Shown one piece after another: positions 22,961-35,785 of a stretch of DNA of 64,000 bases. The translations under genes and the position numbers were made by a program. Numbering within the stretch: position 1 is the first letter of the stretch; every line of letters begins with the position of its first letter. The stretch spans positions 25,181,704 to 25,245,703 of the forward strand of contig NC_088304.1 of assembly GCF_032854445.1 (NCBI RefSeq). Reading direction: 5' to 3'. A model generated the notes under the pieces. It did no database searches, was not told the DNA's origin, and saw nothing but the letters and a program-made list of their open reading frames with translations. Source of the stretch: Liolophura sinensis (Eukaryota > Mollusca > Polyplacophora > Chitonida > Chitonidae).

Positions 22961-25900
22961 TGGCATACAGATGTAATATTTAAAACACGTGTATATACTG
23001 GTACTACAGTAGACTAACACGCTGAGACTGTTCAGCATTCTTACGATAATTTCTATATTAACATAATATAAATTTTATAGAACATGAACATGCCTGACAG
23101 CCCGTAGCGTCGCCATTCATAATTTCAGTGTTGTTAAGTTCCACAACATTATCAGTTTTTTATCATACATATTCAGCTAAATGCGATAAATGTAAACACA
23201 ATAAAGATGTTTCAGTCACGTTTTTTGGGGGGGAGTGCAATGGACAAGGTACCGTTATTCAGGTAACAAGTGCTAGGGTCATATTCCAACATTCTTCACT
23301 GATTTTCACCTTACAATGCTTTGTTATGGGACATTAATTTTGCAACATCTGCAGAAAAATGAAATATAAGTATATTCCAATTTCTCCATCACTAACACAA
23401 AATTCTGAAATCAAGTTGTTGTTGTATTAAGGGTAGCCTGAGGTTATTACTGAGAAACGTTTACATAAATGTAGACAGGAAGAGTTCGATTTCCTATGAA
23501 TTATATTAAAATGTTGAGTATCTTGATGTTCTATACTGTACAAGACATGTAATTCATATCTATGTATATAAATTTTTTCTACCTCTATGACAAACAATTC
23601 TTTCCCTACAAACACTACGATTTTAATTGCAAAAAATTTGCTATCCACATTTCAGCTGTGTCAGAACTGCATGCCATGCCATGCCACAGTTTTTGCAATC
23701 TGGCATGTGTAGCTGCTTCAGTGACAAGCAGACTGTACCTTTCTTGCAACATGTCCCGTAACCGTGGCGACCAGTCTGCGATGGGTTCCCAAATGACATC
23801 ATTTGCAGTCGATTTTCAACCGCATACAAGTCATCGCATCTTATGACCTGTCCCTATGGGGGACTAAGTACGGCGCGGCCATACATCACAGATTAATAAT
23901 CAATCAATATGTGAATGTATCAGGAACAATTCAATACTGAGTATTGATAGCGACAGATGTGCCTCTCTCTTTCTACTTACCACAACCACGGGCCCTATGG
24001 GCATACGAACCCAACCACTATTATGACAGGCGATCAGCGTACTGTCTATTTCAGCTTTATTTCCAAGGATCAATATCTCTGAATTTATACTGATCCATAT
24101 CATACATATTTGGATTATTGAGAGACTGAATGCTGATCAACCTTTCTGCACATGGCACATGTACGTGTATATACTAGAAATCTCCCACTGGTGGAATTCA
24201 TCCAATCCAGCTGTGCAAAGAGTAAAAATGAGAAGTGTAATTTCGTTTATTTGATTGGAATTAATCTCCCAACACAAGGATGATTATGAACGTGAATACT
24301 GATCAACTGTTGGACATGTACATGTTAGATACCTACGTGTATATTCAAACTCTCGTTGCTTTGATTTATCCCCTCCGATTAAAGAAGGATGCATACACGA
24401 ATTTCTCAAATCAAAAGTCTAATTTTTCTTTAGATTGGATTTTCATTTGTTGGATTAGAGTTTAACTTCAAATATGGCAAATACTGGCACCCTGCTTTCT
24501 GACAAACAAAAAACAAAACTGGCAGAACTGAGATTTGAACTTGCAGAGCCTACGTGACACTTACTGATAATTAATAAATGATTCTGATGGGCACGCAGGT
24601 GTAAATTGAAAACTAAACATTTTGCTCCTTTTCCCATTTTCTTATATTTCAGGCTTTTTTAGCAGTTAATTGAATGAAGAAAAAAGGGGCGTCCGTATTG
24701 GGCAATTTTTTCACACTGACTGTCCAAACTGGATTACAAACAATTTGGTACAGAGTGTCCAAACGTCTGCTGCAGAACATTCTGATTGTCAAGCCCCTTA
24801 CCCCAATATAAACTCACCTTGATGATTTTTCCCCTTTTCTACCCAAAAACCAAGAACAGAGCTTCACAACTGATTTAAACGCTCGTCACAGAGCAATAAA
24901 CCTCGGGAACAATCATGGTGATGGCAGAGGTTAATACAGTGATGTATAACAAAACAGCGTGAATGCATGATAGCATTGCCTCCATGGCAATTAAAAACCG
25001 ATTGACTGGAATAAGTTGCGTGCATTGACACAGCTTTTTCATACCCGTGTTCACATTGATCTCCACGGAAATGGGTGATCTGATATCGGCATCTAACAAC
25101 ATCTGCACACTTAATCGCAGAATTGCCGATGAAAGAAAAAAAACCCACCTCCATTGCCGACTGCATGACTTGAAAAAAAAAATGCGTCAGTGTCAAACAA
25201 GGCCATCGTTAAATACAGCACCACATTCTCACCCTTCCTGATCCTTTTCCGCATTTTATAAAACAAAACTATCACTGTAATAATCGAGTTAGGCTTTCCG
25301 TGTAACAGGTTCAACTATTTGTATTATTGCATTAGTGAGACATCTGCAAAACTGTCCTTCGCCTACACTACCAAGGTAGGAAGTGAATATAAACTGTGTG
25401 GAACATTGAGCACTGAAGGCACATCTATGCATTCTGAGATGACACCTGTACCTGTAAGAATTGGATAACACTTTTGTTCAATATCCTCAGTTTACAAGAC
25501 ATCTGCAAATCTCTACATGTAAGAAGTTTTGGTCGTCGTCCATTTTTCATCAAAGATCTTTCTCTTTGGGAAATCGTACTATTTTTTTTTTTCACAACAG
25601 AACAGTTTGCAAGAGCATGACAAAAAAAAACGTGAAAAGTGAGCAGAAACATAATTTTTTTTTTAAACATAAAAGTAAGACTGTCCACCGCACACAAAAT
25701 CAGTTTCAGGCTGCTACCTACATGAACAAGTCCAGGGGAAAAATTACTTAAAGATTTTGTAGGACATGGAAAGCACATCTGCAGGTTATCCATTGTCTAT
25801 AAAACACATTTTACTGTGAAATGCTTTGTAATTAAACAACTATAAATAAAAACATGAATAAAATTTAAAAATATATAAATGTTTTAAAACGTAATGTTTT

Positions 25901-28900
25901 TTTGAAAACCTTTTTCCCTTATTCTAACAAAACTGCAGTAAGAAACGCTTTTATAGTTAATGGAAAAGCCAAAATAATGGTTAAGTGATTTCTGGATATA
26001 TTCATGTAGAGGTGTACTGTAGGTACAAAATGGCCAGTTGATAAAGTTTGCTAATGCTGCGAGGAGAGACCAACTTCATTTTGCTTTTTTCCCCAGGTGA
26101 GCTGACACAGAGAAAATTGAAAAAAAAAATAAAATTGAAAATTTCATCTTTTTATTGTGTCTTATCTTAATTGTAAGGCTTTCCGATCAAGTGAATAAGT
26201 ATTTAACAGAAACAATTGCTGGAATGGTTCAATTTTCATACAAATCAGATGATTTTCCACTTTTTTAATTTTTATACCCATAAAAAAAAAAAGACAAAAA
26301 TTTTGCCTGTAAAACAAAAATTTGAAATGATGTGGCCTTCCACTGGGATAATGCAAAGCTAAGGTGAATCTGGGCAGAAAGCAGAAGTCAGTCAACAAAG
26401 TGCAGTCAGTTTGTTTACTCTCAAGCCACAGTTATGTAAGTACATGAAAAAATGTCAAATCTGTTGGCTGGGCAACCCATGCACAAAATGACGGACAGAA
26501 AAAAAGCGTAAAGAGAAGAAAACAAACCAAAACCAAACAAACAAACAAACAAAAAAATCCCCATAACAGGGTTGTAGTTAAAGACTGGCAGAGTGGACTT
26601 TTAGCTATCACCTTTACTGAATTGTCAAGCGAATTCTGAATTTAAAGTTTCAATTACTACTGTAGGCATTTTCAATGTGACTCTTTCCACAGTACAGTTG
26701 GGGGTACAATATTAATAAGTACATGTAATGCATAAAAAACATATTCATAACATTTCATATACATATATTCTGGTAAGTGCCTTCTACTTTCTTTAACATC
26801 TAATACACATGTAGCTCTTGTCAGATTTTGCTGGTAATCAATTCAAGAAGGTGGAAACCTTAATGTAAATATGTAGGCAAAATAAAATGAGGGCTATACA
26901 GTGATATTGCATTACCTAATCCTGATGGACCTTACTGATGTACTATCATAGCAGGACGTGTTAAGAGGGAGCGTAACTCTTGTTACACCTAATGATAGGT
27001 GTCTGTATATTCCCAGATAACCTAACACAGGTAGTTCTTACGAAAACACCTGAATTTGACCTGTATTGAGCATACAGGTGAACTGGACTAACAAATGAGA
27101 ATATCCACCAGAAACAGGTAGTTGTGAAAAAAGATGACAGCCAAATGAACCAACCAGTTTCAATATTTTCAATACTCAAGGCATCATAATGATAAATGCG
27201 TTTATTATCAAGTTGAATAAAGCATTTCTCTCTGCTTTCCAGCAATAAAAAGACCTAAGAATTTTCACAGATATATTACAAGCGTACAAAACACATGTTG
27301 CTGGTGAGGTTTAAATATTTCATGGAAAACGTCATGCAGAGCCTCTCTACAGTGAGCGACGCGTCTTTAATGCCCTTGCCTTTAATAAACATTTAACCTT
27401 TGTAAGGGCATGCCGTACCTGCCTAAGCAGAAGTTCTACAATGGGCGTCAATTTCTGATCACCCGTGGTTTTTACCTGAGCTCGTTAACGATTTCTACCT
27501 GGGATGAGATTCCATGACACGACTACCTGTTACAGCCCGACCAGACCACACGCTGACTGGACTATGGGCCTGAATAATGCATGATCATTATAAAGCTGAC
27601 CAGAATTTGAAACTAACTGACAAAACAAATCCAATCTTTTCCTGTACCGCAAACCTTTTTCTCCTCGCCTTTTTGCAAGCAGCCACGTGGCAAATGTGGA
27701 CAGGAACAGAAAAATATTTTCATGTCCACAGACATGTTTTAAAATTTCAATCACTTTTGTTTTAAGGGTATAAATTGACATCTTCATTTCCACACTTAGG
27801 GTCACAACTGATAAGATCCAAATAGTGTTTGCGAGTTTGTTTCTTACTCAAGTTTATAGGGTTGTGTAACCCATACTCTGGATCACAAATTTAGAAAATG
27901 ATTCTAAAGTTTGAAAAAGTTGCAAACTGCTTTATAAATTTAGGAGCCAATTTTAAATGCTAACGTGTGATCAGATGAGGCTGATATTGTATCATAGGTA
28001 ATTATTTGAGCTACCCTAAATAACAGCAAAATTTCATTTGGATATGCAACACCCCCATTTTGTTCTGCCAAATATGGCTGGTATAGGCTCTTTAAAGTCA
28101 AACAATCTTTCAATGCCTTCTTGGAATCTGACTCGTCTTTCTTGTGAGAAAACCATTTAATTTAGTAGAATTCAGTTATATGTACCTTTGTCTATAACAG
28201 GGTGCAGACAAAAAAACTCTGCCAGCCACACTGGTCTCTCGCTTTTGTTAAAACTATCTCCACATAATGTTTAATGTTAGCACATTTCATTTGCTGTTTT
28301 CAAACTCAATACAACAAACCTTGAAGCCTGTTTACCTGTTTTTCTTAGATCAACTTGCTAATTAGCAGAAACCGGGTAGAACTTTCGTTTAGCTGACATT
28401 AAATGTTGAACAGGTGCTACAAATAGAGCAGGCTAATTCAAACTTTAAAGTTTACCAAGACAACAGACCATTTGCCACAGACAATCAAGCATATAATTAC
28501 AGGTATGGTAAATTTACTGTCTAAATTACAGATACATGCATGGAGTCAAACAAACAGTTTCTACCAAAGCTTTTTTTTGTTTCACTTTGCGTAAGAAGAT
28601 TTACAAATACTACTGAGCTATTTTTTTATACAAAAATAACAGAATGTGCAGCCACTGTTTTTGACAAAAAAGCTTGCTCAAAACAACTTTCTAAGACTAA
28701 CTTTTACGGTAAATCTTGCAGTTTATGATTTACCAACTTTCCAGACTTTTAAACACACTGTGACATTAAGAACCAAAATTTTACTTCTGAGTGTTTTAGA
28801 GAAACATAAGGTTACATACACCAGATTATAAATGACTCTTAGCTTTAATCAACAGTAATTGTGCTTGAACAACGTTTCACGGCTATCAGCAGATGCACAA

Positions 28901-28919
28901 TGTGTCTACAATTGTTTTT

Positions 28920-29066
28920 TTTTATTTTATTTATTTGACTGGTGTTTACGCCAAACTCAAGAATATTTCACTTAAACGACAGCGGCCGGCATTATGGTGG
29001 GAGGAAACGGCGCAGAGCACGGTGGAAACCCACGGACATCCGCAGGTTGTTGCCAGACCTTCCCAT
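28920..29066 (-). repeat. SINE A, head-truncated, with 12-bp target duplication
   Basis: From the ATTTATTT tail through tggtgtttacgcc and the central domain to ccagaccttcccat, where it ends. The duplication acaattgttttt occurs at 28908-28919 and 29067-29078, proving that the truncation happened at insertion. Confidence 0.92.
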
Positions 29067-29218
29067 ACAATTGTTTTTGTTTTGAAGGTTCTTACCACTA
29101 CAAGCTCTGCTGGATATCAACTACCTGGTTAGGTTACTATGAATCCAAAATGTAGTTCAAATATGGACCATTCTTGAAAGACTTGGAAGCTTTTCTGAAA
29201 AGTGCTATCAGCAAATCT

Positions 29219-29392
29219 GCTGTCATTTTTCAACCTTTTCTCATGTTTGCAAGGTGTTTATTCAAGCATATTCTGAAGGCAAATTATACTTTTTGTGAAG
29301 CCCTGAAACTGGCCAATTAAAATTAAAATGTGCATGAACCACACTGGAAGATGCTCTTTCATATGCGAAAGGTTGAGGAATTAGGGTAAGTC
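29219..29392 (+). mobile_element. Family C element, internally deleted
   Basis: Ends caaccttttctcatgtttgc and catatgcgaaaggttgagg, core gaagccctgaaactggccaa. Shorter than the copy at 42190-42412 because the middle is missing. Confidence 0.72.
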
Positions 29393-29439
29393 AATATTTC
29401 AATATGAAATTAAAAGAGATCTATAAAATTATACTGCTG

Positions 29440-30345
29440 GTACTGAACACTTCTCAAAATGATCAATACAAGATTTGATCGTGTCTCCATATTCGATTAT
29501 TGGTGACGGCAAATTAGCTGTCCTTAACGTCAGTGCTTAAGCTCGGTTCAAAAGGCCTCTGTCTATCATGCAGCTTTTGCTGATTCCTTTCCAAAGTGGC
29601 TAGTTTGTGTTCTATTGAATTCTGGGAAGCACCACACTAAAGAAAATACTGATATAGTTCGGAAGTTTTACTGTAGCTTCCCAGAAGTCTGATTAAATTA
29701 CAGGTTATATAGTCCACGGAGGACTGCTTTGCCTGAGTGTCTCAAAATCAATGGATAAATCTCAATACATTGCGCCATAAATCCGATAATTTCCCACGCA
29801 AGTGTTTTCCGTCAAATTCAATAAAGTTCCCTCCCCACTCCCTCTTTAAGATTTTTCATCAATACGGCATCTGATCGGAAATCGTAGGAAAATTGTCAAA
29901 AACCACCTGATAGGTCTGCTCAATCAGAAACCTTCCAGGCAGGAATTACGGCTGTCGTGTTCTGGGCCACAAAGAAAACGAGGAAAGAATGTGAATTGTA
30001 TCGATTCTTGTAGCGAAACCAAATCAGCATGGCCTGACATGGAAACATAATTCTCCCTCCCCAGAGAAAACGAAATTGGAATTGGAATGTAGCAGAGGTA
30101 AGGTGAGGATTGAACTCCTTGGATGGATTGATTTTACCGGTAATCAATAAAAAGACGGCATTTGCGATAGCCCTTGGTAATTAGGGAATTGATCACTGTC
30201 GATCAATCATTCTAAATATTGATCACAAGTGGCAGGATCGATCACCCTCCGGACAGATCGGTGGCAGTCGTCCAAACTCCACAGAGTAATGATCCTGCAA
30301 ATAGGGCGGGCTGTTGCCATGGCTACAGATTGATTGACTCACTGA
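29440..30345. promoter_or_regulatory. Candidate intronic enhancer, dense Cut/Onecut-type motifs
   Basis: Complex, repeat-free DNA inside the 22 kb CUX intron. Between 30127 and 30336 it contains ATTGATT (30127), ATCAAT (30143), ATTGATC (30188), the overlapping pair TCGATCAATC (30199-30208), ATTGATC (30218), ATCGATC (30237) and ATTGATTG (30329); ATCGAT also occurs at 30000. From base composition about 0.3 such six-mers would be expected by chance in 210 bases. A near X-box GTTGCCATGGCTAC lies at 30313-30326. CUX and Onecut factors bind ATYRAT cores, so autoregulation is a reasonable inference but unproven. Confidence 0.45.
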
Positions 30346-31099
30346 TTTAGATCTAAGCTTGTAATGTACCAGTAGAGCGATGACAGACATGTTGAAAAAG
30401 TAAACGCAATAAGGAGTAAAATATAATGAAGAGAATGAAACAGAGTAATCGATACATATAGCTATATCAGTATGATAAAACAGAAATTTCAAACTATACT
30501 GGGAAAATAAAATTACAACTAGGATCAGGCTTGAATGGGTTGATCCATCATGACCAATACAGATTATTTGACATTTATCTAGGATATTAAAAGATATATC
30601 AAAAGCCCAAAACATTTAATTGATCTTCAAATGCAATAATTTGAATCTGTCTTTAAAGTTAGGTTTTTGATTATGTCTATAAGCAACAAGGCCAATGACA
30701 AAACTCATAAAACCAGTTCCTGCATACATGTACAACAAACTAAAGTGGTCTAAAGCTAAGTACTCCTTTCTTCTGTTCCTTTTCTGTCACAAAGTACATT
30801 TTTGGGGGTATGTGTTCTTACACAAACACTTAAGTAGAACAAAAGCACTGAGGCATTACAGCAGAATATGGTGTGTTTTACTGGTTTTTGGACGTTTTTC
30901 ACTTTAATGAAAACATTAAATATCAAGAACACTTTCAGGAATCTTGATAAAAATCCTTTTTTTCACAAACATTTAAAGTAAATGATTGTGCCTTTAACAC
31001 AATAGGTATCCCAAGACGATGTTGTTTCTGGGAAAACTGATCCCTAAGTTTAAGAGAAATGACAAGAGTGTAAGAGGCGGGACAATCCTTTGTAGTGTG

Positions 31100-31344
31100 A
31101 TTTATTTATTTATTTTATCTGATTGGTGTTTTACGCTGTACTCAAGAATATTTCACTTATACGACGGCGGCCAGCATTATGGTGGGTGGAAACCGGGCAG
31201 AGCCCGGGGGAAACCCACGACCATCTGCAGGTTCCTGACAGACCTTCCCACTTACGGCCGGAGAGGAAGCCAGCATGAGCTGGACTTGAACTCACAGTGA
31301 CCGCATTGTTGAGAGGTTCTTGGGTATTGGCACTGAAAGATAGT
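31100..31344 (-). repeat. SINE A copy with an alternative head
   Basis: Tail, body and B-box region are typical. Instead of the tRNA A-box part, the head end (minus strand) reads ACTATCTTTCAGTGCCAATA followed by CCCAAGAACCTCTC. The copy at 45039-45282 has exactly the same head and breakpoint. Confidence 0.88.
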
Positions 31345-31710
31345 TGCTCATTTTTTTTTTTTTGACAATGGCTTTTTAAGCTCATTCAATGCTACTTTAG
31401 CATGGCAAAATGCTGAACTAGGATCTGGTGAAGTCACAGCGGAACAGATGCCTTCCTGGTTGGTAGAAATATCTCGCCCTTGACTGGTTAAAACTGAGAG
31501 GCCCGTTTGATTTTCCCTACATGAGTGTTTTTGCTTACTTTGAACTGCGATATCTTGGTTATCCTACATCACTAAAATAAAAAAAAAAACGTGTTTTATA
31601 AAACTTTAAATGTTGCTCTTTATCAATATATATATACACACACATCTGGTCTAGTGTTGTTTTTTAAAACAGGAAGTTTTAAGCACAGTAAAAAAAAATT
31701 TATGTCTCAC

Positions 31711-31830
31711 CTTGTTTGTTAGCTTGTGCCAATCCCTGGCTGCTGTCGTCGACTGCTTCCCTGAACTCTTCGTTTTCTGATTTGATATCTTGAGACTGCT
31801 CCGCCTTCCTTTGGAACTGCAGAGAGATTT
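31711..31830 (-). CDS. CUX1: CUX1/CASP-family exon (coiled-coil segment)
   Basis: The exon has 120 nt, phase 1 in and phase 1 out. Two acceptors are close together: CATTAG|AAATC (chosen) and CTCTGCAG|TTCC eleven bases on. Only the first keeps the homologous frame after the phase-1 donor of the previous exon, giving LPE-ISLQFQRKAEQSQDIKSEN and then EEFREAVDDSSQGLAQANKQ. Human CUX1 has a comparable stretch with the core [20 protein letters not shown] followed by EVKNQ. The donor is CAAG|GTGAGA. The segment is rich in Glu, Gln and Lys with heptad hydrophobics, as expected for a dimerising coiled coil. A different frame across the same DNA is also open but has no family resemblance and is taken as a shadow. 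Conservation is lower than in the two preceding exons, so the acceptor choice is slightly less certain than the exon itself. Confidence 0.9.
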
Positions 31831-33042
31831 CTAATGATGGGACTGGGTCTGTCAAACAAAAAAACATCAAAGTTGTCAAAATACAGGACCCAATTCAAAA
31901 ACAATTTATTCAAAATAAAATCCCTCATACCTTTTATTTTGTGTTTTATGGCCGAGTGGACAGTAAAAAATCTAAATGGAATAAAAAAACAACTGAAAAT
32001 CCATGTATTCATTTTGTCTGATCTCTATATTTTTATGTTTTTCAAATTTTTCCGATGCCGTTCCCTTCATGTAAGTAAGTCTTCAACTGGAAAAAAACTG
32101 CTGGCACAGTCAACATTTCTCAAAATTACATGACATTTAAATTTTACTTCTATACCCTCCTTCAACACTGTAAAAATCTTTCTTTTGCTCAACAATTTAA
32201 ACTGGTGAGGCCTACATTCACCAGATAATTTTTTGTTGTTTAATGCTTTGAGATGTTTCTTTCCTCCTTTTCAAGAGACTTGCAATCTTTTACAGCACTT
32301 TTACCTCCTCCAACAGAAGATTTCTAGGCCCAATGCAGGTACCCTCTCTAGCACACAGCCTTCATATATAAGTACAAAAGAATTAAAAATGGGAAGGATC
32401 ATTCTTTTCGTATTGTCTTTTTTTAGTGAGTCTTTCAGTCATGTTAATTGACCGATGATTACATGTAACAGAAACCCCAGATGTTCACAAAAACTGAGTG
32501 CCACGCCAAGAAGTGCATGTAACAACTTTGGCAAATGACCAATCTCAGGCCAAAAATAATGTGCCAACTGCGAAAACTGGATATAAGATTGACTGAAATA
32601 ATTAGTAAGACCTTACATTTTTGGTTCATTTCAACACAGAATGATGATGAATTAGATGTTTTTGTAAATACATTTAATTTCCAAACAATCAACATTTAAA
32701 ACTTTTTGAAAAAGTTTTATTTAATCTTTGATTACCTTTACAGCACACCATTGAAGCACACGTGTTTGTGTGAGTGTGTGTGTGTATATATATATATGTA
32801 TATATATACACACACACACACACTATACAGTCACAGATTGGTTAGGTCTTGCATTATGATTGGTCAAAGCTGGTCTTGGAAGATTCAGAGTCTCTTGATC
32901 TTCCAGGTACCAACAGAAAAGCGCTGGGCCATGACAGAAGGTAAATCTGGCCAGCGTGCAGTAATTAAAGACTGATCATTTTCACCTGAGATCTCAGCTA
33001 ACAACTTAGTTATGGGCAGGGAAGGAGGAACAATAGGCTTAC
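31831..33042 (-). other. CUX1: 1.2 kb CUX intron
   Basis: This GT-AG intron between exons 33043-33169 and 31711-31830 is AT-rich, with a TG/TA/CA microsatellite forming an inverted repeat at 32775-32822. No other structure seen. Confidence 0.85.
32775..32822. repeat. TG/TA/CA microsatellite forming an inverted repeat
   Basis: A (GT)n then (AT)n block is followed by (TA)n and (CA)n, so the two halves are reverse complements with arms of about 19 bases. It could form a hairpin or cruciform. Confidence 0.9.
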
Positions 33043-33169
33043 CAGGTAAATCAATGAGCCTCTTGTAGAGAGAGAGAAAGGCGGCTTCCGAGGCTCTGCT
33101 TCTTTTAGAGAGTGCGTCGACTTCCGACTGGAAACTTTTCAATAACGGGGCTACGATTTTTCTGATATC
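33043..33169 (-). CDS. CUX1: CUX1/CASP-family exon (KSFQ-E-DALSKRS segment)
   Basis: The exon has 127 nt, entering in phase 0 after TCTCGACAG and leaving in phase 1 at CCTG|GTAAGC. It encodes 42 full codons starting [20 protein letters not shown], then [12 protein letters not shown] and ending YKRLIDLP. Vertebrate CUX1 has [20 protein letters not shown] and YKRLIDVP at the same place, so roughly three quarters of residues agree. The region is amphipathic and helical and belongs to the N-terminal coiled coil of CUX/CASP. The 10.2 kb intron before it and the 1.2 kb intron after it are both GT-AG. An in-frame reading continues past the donor into the intron for about 40 codons, but homology stops at the splice site, so the donor is preferred as the exon end. 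Confidence 0.97.
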
Positions 33170-33690
33170 CTGTCGAGAGAAGGGAAGAGATTTGTCAATA
33201 CCAACCAGGTGAATGTTTGGTTTGCTGATCTTTTTTATTGAACAGTAGAAGTATATATATATAGGGCCGTCTTGAAGGCTATACCAGTGAATGGCCAGTC
33301 CAATAAAGTCAATCTGAAGGGACTGAGGCTGGAGTAGGCTGGGGTAGACTGCGGGTGGGTGGGGGTAGTAGTTAGGGGGATGGGATAGATATCACATAGA
33401 AGGGGATGAATCCCTCCGAATCCACTGTCTTAACATGCAATAAAAGCAACCTGATTTATACATACAAAACTCGTAAGACAAATCAAAATACAAGAATAAG
33501 AAGTTTGGGTGATTTCTTGAAGCACACTAAACACACCCTTTGCTGTTGTTCTCAAATCAAATGTTAGTTTAAGATAATGGGTTACACTTAATTCTTTGTT
33601 TGATTGAAGTATAATGTCATACTCCAGGAGTTTTCATTTTTACATGGTGGTCAACCTCATAGGAGGATTGGATGTATAAATATATACACA

Positions 33691-33916
33691 CGAACATGAA
33701 CACAATGAATATGAACACAATGAACATGAACAAACAAACATGAACAAACAAACATGAACACAATGAAAATTAACACAACGAACATGAACACAATGAACAT
33801 GAAAACAATGAACATGAACACCAAAATATGAACACAATGTACATTAACCCACAAACATGAACATAATAAACATGAACACAACAAGCATGAACACAATGAA
33901 CTTGAACACAATGTAC
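33691..33916. repeat. Minisatellite, 15-bp unit
   Basis: Degenerate repeats of aatgaacatgaacac, with 12-bp and longer variants (aacaaacatgaac). Open frames on the minus strand (VHVHCVHVH-like) are repeat artefacts. Confidence 0.9.
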
Positions 33917-35405
33917 ATTCCTTACTGCTTTTCAAGTTTGAAACGACATCATGTCATGTTTTTGTATATCCAAGATTCAAATAAAGTCTAGAATGTATGC
34001 ATGGCACAATTGTTTATTGCCTAGCCAAGTAAATGACATGTAGTTCAAAAAAGCAAATTTAAAGGTGGCCATAACATCAATCAAGGTGTTATTGTTAAAA
34101 AAAAAAATAATAATAAAAAAAAAAGCAGAAATTACACTAAATCCTCAACAAATTTAACCAGTATAAAAGTATAAATTTATATGCAATTTCAAAACCTGGT
34201 TAATAAGATTTTGAAAGCCAAAATGAACTGCTCAAGTAGAGACAAATGAGAAATTAACGAAAATCTAAAATAGGCTGTCTAGAGAAAATAACGTCCTCCT
34301 AATGCAGTTTGTTGCCTAATGCATGAATGTAAAACTGCACTTTCAGATTCACATACAGGCCTTAATGAGATCCAACACTTTTTGATAATAAATCAATCAA
34401 ACTTCACAAAAGTTGACCCTATAAGGTGGATGAACCAATCAAAATCAAGTAAAATGTGACGCTTCATTGAAAAATGATTAATTAATATTAAATGAATTAC
34501 AGAACACCATAAAATGCACAATGTGGTTAGAGTTGTTGAGAATTTAGGGTAAACGCTGATGATCAACATAAATTAAAGTCTTTCTATGAAAATCTTTGGT
34601 AAAAAGAAGCAAATACACTCGCACAGGACCTAGATAAAAGTGACTGGAAAATGATCTGATTTGTCACTGGCTCTAAATGAAGTTAAAAGCTTTCCGCAAG
34701 CTTTGACCTCATTACCCATGTGTTTGTGCATCAATTTGCTGCGCAGCAACTCGCCAAACTTGTTTTGAGGTAATGGAGGCAGACATCAGAAGAAACAACG
34801 AAGCTCTAAGACAGCATCAAGGGAATTCCCCCATTAAACTCGCCAGCAACCGTCTCATGTGAGAAGACTTGTATAAGTGAGGAAAATAAGTTCCACCATG
34901 GATATGACAGCTTAGTTTTGACATGTCGACTGCAAACACTATTAACCAGTGGTGAAGATGTTATTCCTACTTACCACAAAAGTAAGGCAAAAATTACACC
35001 AATGAGGCCCAACAAACCTAGTGATGGCAATTTGATGGTATTTATTTTCTTGTACCGTGTATTACACCATCCATACTGAGTAATGGGGATCCATCAAACC
35101 CACGTCGGGTCATGTTAAAGATTTTAAAAATGGTACTTGTCGCTGCCTAGCTTAGCGCTCAGAACTGTGATATTAGAGCACGGAAACAGGACTGGATGGC
35201 CCGGTGTCAAGTACAGTGTGGCATGTCTGGTGTCTTCAGCATGTACTTCAGTTGCGGCAGCACTTTGGTGATACAATATACAAACGCACCTAATGACTCC
35301 TCGTTGTCATATAATGACTAAAAAAATAGTAAGTACTCAAGCAGACATGTATATATGTACACAAAGAATCTGGACATTAGTAAAGTGATCATAACTGTAA
35401 CCTTT

Positions 35406-35785
35406 CCAACAAATGTGTACTATTGACAACAGATGTGTATTGTTGAACAAATGTGCATTGCTATCAACAAATGTGTACTACTGTCAATAAATGTGCATTG
35501 CATGTACTGTATTTCTATCAAAAAGTGTGCACTACTGTCAACATATGTGTATTGTTGAACAAATGTGCACTGCTGTCAACAAGTGTATTGTTGTCAACAA
35601 AGGTGCACTCTATTGCTATTAACAAGTGTGTATTGCAGTCATCAGATGTGTATGGCTGTCAATAAGCATGTATTGCTGTCAATAAAGGTGTACTGTATTG
35701 TTGTCAATGAGTGTATATTGCTGTCAACAAATGTGTGTATTGCAGTCACCAGATGTGTACTGTATCACTGCCAACTAATGTGTGT
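35406..35785. repeat. Degenerate minisatellite, about 21-bp unit
   Basis: Repeats of tgtcaacaaatgtgtattg and variants with acta/ttgc insertions. Copies are diverged and spacing varies. Confidence 0.8.

Larger units (their letters stand above)
9426..31710. other. CUX1: 22 kb CUX intron
   Basis: No exon was recognised inside. Known content: an ACAG microsatellite near 9540-9600, a half-copy of the family C inverted-repeat element (11580-11700), a SINE B at 11812-12165, a tRNA-like fragment near 12600-12680, SINE fragments at 13873-13995, 28920-29066 and 31100-31344, a 64-bp satellite (17817-18200), a 76-bp satellite (19862-20840) and a family C element at 29219-29392. Complex, comparatively GC-rich single-copy blocks near 10090-10720, 21230-21850, 22380-22960, 24660-25260, 27330-27600 and 29440-30345 may be regulatory. 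Nothing recognisable in roughly 14000-17800, 18210-19860, 23000-24600 and 25300-27300. Confidence 0.6.

Noticed and set aside
31719-32012. Alternative minus-strand frame across exon 31711-31830
   Set aside because: Open but unrelated to the CUX family; the homologous frame is fixed by the phase-1 donor of the preceding exon.
32885-33042. Extension of the CUX exon at 33043 into the following 150 bases
   Set aside because: The frame stays open past the donor, but similarity to CUX ends exactly at a strong GTAAGC donor.
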